DNA of 64,000 bases from Siderastrea siderea (taxonomy: Eukaryota > Cnidaria > Anthozoa > Scleractinia > Rhizangiidae), in the NCBI GenBank assembly GCA_964030785.1, contig OZ034968.1, forward strand, positions 22,165,186 to 22,229,185, written 5' to 3'. A program made the position numbers and the translations under genes. The notes under the pieces were generated by a model, which was given only the letters and a program-made list of their open reading frames with translations, was not told the origin of the DNA and searched no databases. Of the stretch, positions 26,701-38,700 are shown piece after piece; position 1 is the stretch's first letter; each line of letters starts with the position of its first letter.

Positions 26701-29700
26701 AGCCGCTCCTTAAACATAAAACCGACTCTAACACTGTTGAAGGCCAAAATACGCTCTACGTATCAAACAGAAAGTGTTATAGCAAAGAATAATGATAACA
26801 CGAAAATTCATGAGAAAAAATGGCAAAAACTGCTTCCTTTCGTTGACAGCTTTTAAGGAAGTTTAACATCAAATTATTTGACTCAATTTTTGTAACCTTC
26901 TTTTGTTTGTAGATAAGCATTCTGTATTGCATTGTTACTTTCTGCGATGTATTTGTTTTAATGTAGGCCTGCCTTGTACCTTGTACTTTGTTTTTGATTA
27001 TCGATAGAGGTTTTTGTTCAAAACTAAAACAAAAAACGTTGTGAACAGAAAGGTTGTCAGTTATAGTAATAATTACTTGAAGAGTTTCTGAATACTGCGC
27101 TTCACTTAGACAGATTCAATTAGGCTTTGATCGGGAGGGCTCCGCAGATGGTCGCTGAGTGAGATTATAATAACGGTGATATTTATCAGGAGACTCCTCT
27201 CCACGAAGAAGATTTTACGGAGGTCCTGAAATTAATGATTAAATTGTGATGAACAATAACAAGTTACATCAAAAAATCCAAAATCTTAAGAAAAGAAAAA
27301 AATTGAAATTGATTGAGTAAAGTCGTTACATTGTAAGTCACAACACTGATTTAAAACTAAGGATTAAAGAGGACTTGCTAATGTCAAAATCAAGCAAGCA
27401 CAATCCTTTGAGGCGCAAAACAGCGGATATTTTTCCACACTTTTATTTCTGTTGCCATAAACTTGGAGAGCAGATTCGGCTGTATTTCTCGCAACGATTG
27501 CAGCAGTGGTTAAAATGTGACTTGTATCACAATTTTGTTGCGAGAAAAGGTGCACGAAACGTTACCAAATGTAACACCGGCTTTAGCCTTTTCGTCATTC
27601 TTAATTAGTAATGGCCCTTTTTCACTTTCTTTTGGCTGTGTGGTGATAAATTCAAGCAGAAGAGATTTAATAATACAAGATTTGATTGCAAAAACGTAAG
27701 GAAAGCTTTACCCCTGAAGTTTGGTCTTTGTAATATTCGTGGATGCATCTTTTTTTCTATAGAGGCTTCATTAGTGGACGCAGTGGAGTTGGAGCAGAGA
27801 CAAAACGACGATGGAGAATCTGCAATTAAAAAGAGCAAGCCTGTGCGTGGATTGAAGAAAAGAATAAGGGAATTAGAGGACAAAATGTTGGAATCCGAGC
27901 ACGTTCAACCCAAGGAAAATGTACCAAGTATAAATGTAGAAAATACAGCTGAGCATAAACCACCGAGTGAAAATCAAATCATCGAGTCTGAAAAATATCA
28001 AGAAGCTGTGAAGGAGAAAGAAGATTTAGAGAAAGAGAAGGGGATTCTTGAGGTTGAAGGCAAGAAAATGAAATCGGAACTTGAGCTCCTTAGAAAACTT
28101 GTTAGTCAAAGGAACATTGATAAAGAGGCTGAGTGGGATATGATTAATGAAAGAATGAGCGAAATCAGCGCTGAGCGAGATAAGTTAGATAACGAAAAGA
28201 GTCGCATGAGGGTGGAGCTGATTCAAATGGCGTCTGTGGCTAAAGACATGTATAATGTCGAGGAGTTGCTAAGAACTAACCCTGATGAAAGCGCCTATGT
28301 GCTGCAAGCTCAGAGCTTGAAGAAAGCGAACAATGTTCTGCAGAATGAACTGCACGAGTTGATCAAGAAAGAAGAGGATTTGAAGAAAGCCAATGACAAA
28401 TTGTGGATGGAAAAAGCTCAGTTGCAAAGGGTACGCTGGTGTTATTTCTTAGCTGATAGGGAGTCGGACAATTGTGGTGTTGTTATGAGTATCCGACACG
28501 TGTACTGGTTTCAAAATCGTGCACAATATCGCTCGTAACTGTAGCAACGGGACGAAAGGGCCGAGATTGCTAAACTGCACATTGCACTGATATTAGATGA
28601 TTAAACGTTGAAGTTAAACCGTGGCTGCCCGATGGGGAAGCGCCAACTGAGTCGTTACAACGTAACAAACACGCACAGGAAAAATCATGCAAGTTACTTG
28701 TAATACTGAATAGACTTTCTTACGAAGTATACATGGAATAGCCCTGAACAATCATTCAGGAATATTGACGTACCGAGGAGAATGTACATATGCGTGGCAG
28801 AGATAACGTGATTTCAAACACTCACCTTGAGCTGTTGTTTTGCAGGGGCGTGTTTCGTCAATTTCATCTATGGACGGCAACTTTAATAAGGAAGTTTCTA
28901 GGCTGGTAACAGAGAATGTGGTAAGTGCAGTCTCTATTGTTCCTCTGTCTGAACACAGTCACTTTGAGTGACAATTTTTTATGGATTTGTTAATTTTTGC
29001 TCTTAAAAGTGGCATTTTATGGTACCAGATGGACAACACGCGACAAAGATCTATCATACGTGTCGTGCGAGTCGTGTAATAAGTTGCGCTAGCTGCACAG
29101 GGTTATTTTGTTAAAGCGTGACGGCAAATTTGTCATTTTCAGGAGCTTAAAGAGCAGGTTGAAAAACTGGAGGCAGAGTTAGAAGAATACAAGAAAAGCG
29201 GAATGGCGTTGACGCCGTTTAGAGGACGAGCTCAGTCATACAACAAAGGTATATATGCTAACTGCACTAATTAAAGTTCCTTTGATGCGTCAGTATATTT
29301 ATTGTTTGATTGGAAATGTTGACTATCTCGATTTCCCCGCTACTTTGAACAGAAGCCGTTGGCCTTGGAAAATATGATGCAGCAGTTACCACTGGTTACA
29401 CAAACGCTTGCTTTTGTCCAGATAGCAGAAATCTAGTCTAATGTTATTTATCATTTCAGTTCTTAACCTCAGCCCCCCTCCCCCCCTTGCCTTTTCCGCA
29501 GGTGACCTTGAACAGAAGAGAAGAGCTCAAAGCTTCTTGAGTGGTCAAGAACCAAAAGCAGGAAAATTGGTAGGAAAATGATACACCTAACCTTTTGCAG
29601 ATGTCCTACTTTGGTTTCTTTTCTTCTAGACAGTTTTCTATTTGCGGTGTTCTGTTGTTAGTGCTTTAACTCTTTCTCCTTTGAATGGTATTCCAATTTG

Positions 29701-32700
29701 TTGCCGTAATCATATTACCTCTTTGGAGTTTTTCAGCTTAAATTGTTGTCCGTTTTCATTTTCAGTCAATATTTAGTGCTACCTTGTGGAAATGAGCTCA
29801 AAAATCACAGAGGGGAATTTGTTTATCTTCTGAGTAATTCTTACACAAGTTTTGTTAGTGAATATGTATGCAGTCCTTGATATCGTCAGACCCAATTCTG
29901 TTGCTGGCGACAGTGTCGCCTAGTATCTTGCATTTTGATCTCCATTAATTGTCTTTGGTTTTGACCTTGTTAATTAACCATCGTGGCTCTTTCATGATTT
30001 CTAACACTCTTTCTTCTGAGCTATAATTAAAGAAAGTATCCATTACATTCGCCTGGACATTTGTGAATGTACTTATATCGTTGAACATGTCTTTGTTTTA
30101 TGCAGATGTGATTCAAAACAGCCATAATTTTCATGTTCCGTTTCACGATGATTCGTAATTTTTTTCTCTTCAGGTTATGAGACACGCTGGACTGCTTCGA
30201 AAATCGTCTCATGCACACAATGAAGGGGTAATACTTTGTGTACTGTTTTGGATTACGTTTGCTGTTTGGCGTACGAAAGTTCGCCATTTTTCGCCGAAAT
30301 TGGCGAAATTCATTCCAGCGAATTTCGTTTGCATTACTTTTGCACAATACTGTATAACTCAGTTTATAGGATTTCCTCAATGCACCAAGAGATATGCACA
30401 ATTTTCAGAGAAATTGGAAGGAAACCAAAACTGAGAACCTCGTATTCTAAATTTTGTCCACGCTTTAAGGTTTGAGTCTGTAGTTGAAACATACCGTTAC
30501 GTTTGATCATGTAAATGAACTCAGTGTCTAAGCAGAACTTTTGAGGTGCTGTTTATAACGTGGAAGAAAGTGGTTCTAATTTGAAAGTCTGCGGGAGAAC
30601 ACCTTGTATGTGTCCAAGTGAAAACTACTGAGTTCTAGTGAAATTTGTTGGCACGTTTTTCCCTTGGTGCTGTCCACGTCCCAGAAAAACGTTTTCTGAG
30701 CAAAACTTCTATCATGCTGCTCTTAGGAAACAGTAAGTTAATTAACAAAACGTTTCTCTCTCACGTAGGACTTGCTTCCTCTTCCCCCGTTGAAACAACA
30801 AAAAATCCGTGGCATGATTGAGTTTGGCAGCGAAGATGAAGATAAGGTCATTCAATGTCTCATCTCTGACATGAACCCAAGATTCATGGCCGACGCAATC
30901 CCAGGTCTCCCTGCGCACATTCTGTTCATGTGTATCAGGCATGCTGATCACGTGAACGATGACCGGCGCATGCAGAGTCTGCTGACCAACAGTATTAACA
31001 GCATCAGAAAAGTAGTCAAGGTAAGCAAGAGTTGTTATATTGATAAATTCTGCTAGTAAATAAGAAGTTAAGGAAGAGGCTTTCCCTAATTCTAAAATGT
31101 TTTAAAACTTTCGTTCAACAGAAAAATCCCAATAATCTGGACATTTTGGCTTTCTGGTTAGCAAACACGTCCCGACTTCTCCATGACATGAAACAGTACA
31201 GCGGAGATAGGGTAAGAGGACAATTCACTTCATTTTACATGTAGATAAAGGGTAAGCGGCCACAGTCCATCCCATTTCCACCTTGTGTTTCTTTATTTTT
31301 ACCATTTTTTTTTCTTTTTAACTCACTATCACTGCTGACTATCTACAAACGAAGGTTTACATTCGGTGCAAATTCAGGAAGGAAATGTAACACATTGTAG
31401 TTTAATTGTATTTGAGGAACAGGGAAGTCAGTTCGTATGACTCTGTTCCTTTCCGCTAAAGACCACACGAGTTTTCAATCATTGAAAATTATTTGCTATA
31501 AATATTGTCGGAAGTTGAGCTGGAAGTGATCTATGCTTTATTCTTATCCCAGTTTGTAGTTACTAATACGCCAAGCATTAAGTCAGTAGTTTCTCTTTCT
31601 GGGTTGCTTTGTTCTTTTGTTCGTCCTAGTTCTCACTCCCAGGGTTATAATTATAACCAGTCAGTACACTAACGTTTTGCAACGTTTTGTTCTTCTGCTT
31701 CCGTCCAAATACTAAAATAAATAGAGCATGAGTAAGTGAACCATAACTGAAGCATCTGGGCGTGTAATTGTCCAAACGTTTATAACAGAGGCTTTTTTCA
31801 TTGGGTATCCATATCAAACTCTTCCACGCCTACTCATTCTGATCAAAATTTCATATTTATAGTGACTTCAGGCAGACTGGAATTTTTTGTCTTTGCTTGA
31901 ATGGTTTAACAATGAATTTAAAAGTTGAGTGTTAACTGCTTGCGACAAGAATTTGCAATTAGGTTCGCAGTGGGTATATGTAACTAAAATTGGCAGGCAA
32001 AGTTGCGATCAAAAAATCGTAGGGGTATAATGAACGTTTTACTCTTTTTTAAAGAGGATTCGGACATAAAAATCCTTCTGAAATAATCCCAGAAAAAAAA
32101 CCGAAAGTTTTTTGCACGAAAAAAATCCGAAAGTTTCGTAGATAAAGTAAAAACTACCGCTGGGTTTAAAAGCAAGACGTTGTACCTGGTCATATGTTCC
32201 AGTTCCGGGCCATTTCTGTTCACATTTGAACCGAAGTTGAGACTCTAGATAAAATCCTTTCTTGTGACCGGTAGGTAAAATCCACAGAGCCGAACCTTGA
32301 CGCAATCCTGTTTTTTTTTGTTTATTTGTTAAAAAATAAATAAATACTAAATAAATAAAATAACAAGCAGCGACAACAACAACAAGAGAAAATAGATATT
32401 CTTTTTCAAATTTTACCCTTAAGAAATCCTGAGAGTAAAAGTGTTGTGTGTCTCTAACTTGTGTGTGTTCTCATTCATTCTCACTTCCTCTCTTCCTGTC
32501 TGATAACTGTCCAGTGGCTGATAAGGCGGCCTGATGAAGACGGACTGTCTGCTTCACTCATTAAACACTGGAGTAGTATGAAGGATTACATCAAAGATGT
32601 TAGTGTTTCACGAACTTACCTTCTGCGCGTCTTCTTGTATTGTAGGGTTATGTCAGTCAAAATGAAAAATGAACCGCTTTCTTTTTGTGGTGACTCGCAC

Positions 32701-35700
32701 ATTTTTGTTCATGTTGCCAGTACTGCACTTTTACTTTGGTCACTCTGTCTCTGGTCACTTATCTTTTCTGCTAACTTTCTGTTACTCTTTATTTCTTGGT
32801 ATTTTTTAGTGTACTTGAAATCATATAGTTTTTCTGTTTCAGTTGATACCTTTTTGTTTTATCGTTACGTTTACTGTTTGTAAGGGCTTGTGGTTTAGCT
32901 TATTTGTAAATATTTTTCGTGGTTAACCTGTGAACTGTCGAATTCTATAGACTTTTAGCTTTAAACTTTATCGTGCAAAAATAAAGGTTTTAACATTACT
33001 TTTTAAAAGCAACTTTCAGTAAACAGTGAGCATTCGGCGGCAGAAGTCGAAAAATCGATTTCTTTCATATTTTGCACATAAATGGGTATTGGTAAAGCTA
33101 GAAACCTGATGTGGTTCGTTTTCCCCAGAAGTGCTTTATTTTTGGGAAAAAAAATGAGGAAATCGATTCTCGGGTTCGGGAGGTCAAAATCGCAGGCAAT
33201 TTATCTTGAATATCAGTACTATAAACTAGCATCGCGATGGTAAACTAAAGCGCGGAGAAAAAGATAGACACTTCTTATGAACATAACAAGTCTTTTTCAT
33301 TAACTAGACAGTTACAAAACAGCAGTAGCGAAATTTAATGAGCACAAACAATTCCAAACTAAAAGGCAGGTTCTGATGTTCACGTAGAAACTGATTTGGA
33401 ACCTAACTTCTGTGAAATAATTTGACATGTGCCATAACTCAATCCTCGTTCAATAGACAGTGGAAACATTGAACTAAACTATACCTTGAAACTGGCTTGG
33501 GTTATCCATGCTGCTGTCTTTGGAAAAACTTCGATCACAGCGAGTTTTAAGAAATGGGGCTTAATACACCAAAATTTCCGTGTTAAGCTACACAATCTCT
33601 CTTTTCTTTGTCGTTGCCTGATGCTTGCTGATGGCTTCAAACTAAAATTTTCGGTTGATCTCAAAAAGATAGAGGGAAAGGAAAAATTTGTACCATACTG
33701 GTGTTATCGTTGTGAACTCTCTGTGCAAATCACGACAAAACGTGACATCTAATAGGCAACACCTGTGACATCATATATCCAAATTTGGTGAAACAATTTA
33801 TTCACGATATTTGGTAACGCAATGCAAACAAATGTACAAAGAAAATTTGAACACGAAGGAACAGGAGTTTGGAAACGTGAAAATCGCCCATTTCGGGCTT
33901 TTTCTTTCTCTTTTTGGAACGCAAAAGAATGTTAACGCTGGAAATTAACAACAATGAAGTAGAGCGAGCCCGTTTGGTCAAAGAAGCAAAATTTCCCGTG
34001 TTTTTTGTGTGCGGCAAAATTCAACTTCACTAAGCCCAATTTGTTAAAACTTTGCTGAGTTCGAAGTGGTCCCAAACAAAGTAGGATAGATAACCCAAGT
34101 CAGTTCCAAGGTATAGTTTATTTTACTGTTTGTGCTGTCTATTGAATGAGGATTGAGACCATTTAGAATTATGGCACATGTTAAATTATTTCACGGAAGT
34201 TAGGTTCCAAATCAGTTTCTACGTGATCATCAAAACCTGCCCTTTAGTTTGGAATTGTTTGTGTTCAGTAGATTTCGCTACTGCTGTTTCACAACTGTCT
34301 AGTTAATGAAAAAGACTTGTTCTGTCGATAGAAAGTGCCTATCTTTTTCTTCGCGCTTTAGTTTACCAGAGCGATGCAAGTTTATAGTACAGATTTTCAA
34401 GATTAATTTCCTGTGATTTTGACCTCCCGAACCCGAGAATCGATTTCCTCGTTTTTTTCAAAATAAAGCGCTTCTGGAGAAAACGAACCACATCAGGTTT
34501 CTAGCTTTACCAATAGCTAATTACATGCAAAATACGAAAGAAATCGATTTTTCAACTACTGCCGCGATATTGAGGTTTTGCTTGATTTTTACTGGAAGTC
34601 GCTCCTAATTTTTATTGTTACGTGCTTTGCTTGTTAAGTTCTTAGCTTATTTGTTCCCTTGTTTTAAAAATATGACTTGCGAAGTTCTGAATGCTTTATA
34701 CTGTACTTGCTTTTTGCCGTAAACATTTCTACAATAAGGTCGAGTTACGTTAACACGCAACGATTTGCACTAAAAAATAAAAATAGAAAAACGGCGCTGA
34801 TTTCAATATGCGCATTTGTTTGGTTGACAAGCCGAGCCGATAAATCGTGACGTGTAAATTGGCCTTCGGACGTATAACGCTTATAGCGGTTTTCACCTTC
34901 TTCCACGATTTCATACGTGACACGATAAAAAAAATGTTATCAGCTCTGTCAGTTGCCAAGAAGGGTTTTGTCATTGTAAGTCGTGGATCCTATTGAACCG
35001 GAGGGCATACTGTAAATTGGGACTGGACTGGACTGGACTGGACTGGACTGGACTGGACTAGACTGGACTAGACTGGACTAGACTGGACTAGACTAGCAAA
35101 ACGCGGACTAGTAAAACGTGGACTGGTAAAACGCGGACTAGTAAAAGCGGACTGGTAAAACGCTGACTAGTAAAGCGCGGACTAGTAAAACGCTGACTGG
35201 TAAAATAGTAAAACGCGGACTGGTAAAACGAAACAAAATATTTCTCTTTATTGAAACGATAATCTCTCATTTAAAGAACTTCTCAAGTCACCTGATAATC
35301 AAGTTATCATGATTTCTAACAGAAACATATACAGTAATACTAAGAGCCAGACCCGGCATGTCATCTCATCCTATAAACAAATTGCTACAAACAAATGCTG
35401 CTTCATTTTAAACCAATAAAAATTAGTTTTGTTGCAGTGCATCTTACCTTGACCCATCTTTTCTGATTTAAAGTGATCTTTCCAATGGTAACAAAAAAAT
35501 GAACCTCACAACGATACTTAGAGCCAGTGCCATTAAATCCCACATGGTATTTCATCCTATAAATGCAATGCTGTAACTTGAAAATCGTGGTGTTTGCCAT
35601 AAACAGCACTTCATCCTTCGAATACTTCGTGATTGAAATTCTGATTTACAACAACCTGATCTATAACTTGCTAGAAAATGTAATTAGTTGAAATTTTCGA

Positions 35701-38700
35701 ATGTCACGATCGAGAACAACAACCCCCAAACTACGGTGAAAGAATACACCTAAGACATTACTTTACATCAAGATTTCCAATAGTAGTTGTGGTTCCATAA
35801 CCTGGAAAAATTGGCAGTAATGGCAAGGAGATAAAGTAACAGTTTAAACAGATGTCTTATGTCACATGCTTAATTCATTCCTGCGAGGGAAAATTCGGAG
35901 AATCCAGCTTACAATTTTCAAGTAACTTAAGAAGTTCTTTGAACGAGAGATTGTCGTAAGCAACCGCTCCCGTAAGCGATCGCGACCACTCAGTCAACAC
36001 TTTTATAAAAGCACTCACCTCTTGATCAAATTAATACATAGCATAAGCGCTGATGGTTCGTTGACTTGTATATAGGCGATCCTCTTCTGAAATAGGCAAT
36101 TTAATATTTTTGCTACAGCACTATGAGTGACCATCAACATATGCAGGCTTTATGCTAAAAGCGTTTTACTAGTCCAGTCCAGTCCAGTCCAGTCCACGAA
36201 ATACAGTATGCCGAACCGGAGTTGTCGTTGAGTATGGATGACTCAACCCCTTACGGGACTCGTAAACTGTTTGAAGTGAAACTACTGACTTTTGAGGAAG
36301 AACTTAATGTGATTGTCCTTGACGCTGTATGTTTGGTTTTATTCAGGCGTTTCAAGTTCACAACACTCCAGAACAAAATGAGCAATGTCTGAAGAACTTC
36401 GACCTGACGGAATACAGACAAGTGCTGAGTGACCTGGCCATACACATCTATCAGGATCTGGTGAAGTGCATATGGGATGCATTGCAGCACATGATCGGTA
36501 AGAGCTTAAATTGTTCCTTGCAGTTTGTGTATTGCGCTGTGAATGTAATATTAAATTTTGTTTTTAGGTAATTGTTTGTGAGCTTGCTTTTAAGGATATG
36601 TTCTGCATGGTGTGGGGATTAAACTGTTGTTCTTGTTGGACACATGAGCGAATGGCAGACGGCTAACACAGTCAACATCGTTCAAAATTTGTTGGTAAAC
36701 AAGTGTTGAGGCGTGTTTTGTTGGTAAACAAGTGTTGAAGCGTGTGTAACCGGCTTAAAACTAACTCCGGTTTAGCTGAAACTCTCTAACTTGGCCTCGG
36801 TCAAACAGTTTCAACATGTTAAACTCGTTTGGCCACCCTGTTGAATGATGTTGAATTATGTTGAGTCAATATTTCTCAACACTGTTCAGCATTGTTGAAT
36901 TCACATGTTAAACACGTTTGGCCACCCTGTTGAATGATGTTGCACTATGTTGAGTTAATATTCTCAAAACTGTTCAACATTTTCAACATTGTTGAATTCA
37001 ACATGTTAAACTCGTTTGGCCACCCTGCTGAATGATGTTGAATTATGTTGAGTCAATATTTCTCAACACTGTTCAGCATTGTTGAATTCACATGTTAAAC
37101 GCGTTTGGCCACCCTGTTGAATTATGTTGAGTCAATATTTCTCAACACTGTTCAGCATTGTTGAATTTACATGTTCAGCGCGTTTGGCCACCCTGTTGAA
37201 TGATGTTGAATTATGTTGAGTTAATATTTCTCAGCACTGTTTAGCATTGTTGAATTCACTTGTTAAACGCGTTTGGCCACCGTGCTGAATGATGTTGAAT
37301 GATAGTGATTCAACTTTTCCTTTGTTGTCAGGTGTAAACAAGCAGTGTTAAATTCGTTTGACCACCTCGTTCAGTATCCTACAACAAAGTTGTATTCGAC
37401 AATATTGAATGATATTGAATCCGCTTGACTGAGGTGTTAAGTAAATATTTCGTTGTAGCTTGAGTTTTGGAGGTCACTTTTATCGCACATTTAAACATTA
37501 AAAGTACACTTGAAACTCCGCAAACGGCCTCTACCGTAGGTGGACATCGCTCTGAAGTGGAGATCATGTCATAGTCCCAGCCATTCACGAACTCTTGATT
37601 TTTGGCTACCCGTAACGGACATCTTTCAGTGGTTGTAGGTCTAAGGATGTCAACATGATAAGTTTGAGCGTTTGATATTGTTTTTTCTTGTGTTGTAGTT
37701 CCTGGAATGCTTGAATATGAATCCATACCTGGCGTCTCAAGCTCCAAACCATTTGGTGGGGGACGAACTAAAGCTCATGCTGACATTACTGTCAAATCTA
37801 TCACCAAAATGGTGAGTCACTTCACTTCGGTTTAACTGAGTTCTTGATTGGTCATTACTTGGGAATTATACGTGTTATATTTTGATTTCAGCTGTCCAAT
37901 TTTCTGGCTATACTAAATGCTCATTGTGTTGATCCGGAGATTATTAAACAAGTTTTTCGTCAGGTATGATTTCTTTACGTGAATCTTTCTTGGGATTCCT
38001 ATGATCAGAGCAACAAAACTTTGGAATTATGTTCAAGAGTTATTATATTATTGCTTTCTTTATCACGTCAAAGGACACTTTCTACCTTGCTTATACTAGC
38101 TGTATACAGGATAGTAGATACAACCTTCCTCGCCACCAATCTCCCAGTATTTTAGCAATCTCTTTCCCACATCTCTCATATGATGTTGCCCTTTTTCTTC
38201 CCCAAGCTTGAACGTTGAAGATCTGGGTACGAAATTATCAGTCAGTGGTTAGAACATTCGACTGGTGTACGAAAGGTCATGGGTTCAGTTCCTGTCGGGG
38301 ACTCAGATTTTTTCTCGTTCCCTGCTTGTTCCATACTAAGTAGTGCATCTTCCTTAACGTCGTTCTTTATTATTGTAATTGCTGTTCAGTTTAGTAAAAA
38401 ATAGATAATTTGCTGTGCCTAGGTCTGGTTAAGCTTTGTTTTTCATCTTGACCATATGAGAGTAATTCTCAAAATGAAGAAGATGATCCTGGCAGTGATG
38501 TACGCAATTAAAGAAATTGCGATTAAGCCTGAAACAATTTTTTTTCGAGGTTTTTTTTGTTTTCATTATATTTGTTGTCATCTCATTTATTCACTTTACG
38601 GTGTATTTGAACTCACAACTGACCGTCCCAACATATGAGGTCTGTGGTAGCTCAGTTGGTTAGAGCATCACACTAGCGGTGTGAAGGTCACGAGTTCAAA

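Noticed and set aside
35088..35270. ORF with repeated [15 protein letters not shown] peptide
   Set aside because: Translation of the decaying 15-17-bp array inside the 9-bp-duplication element.
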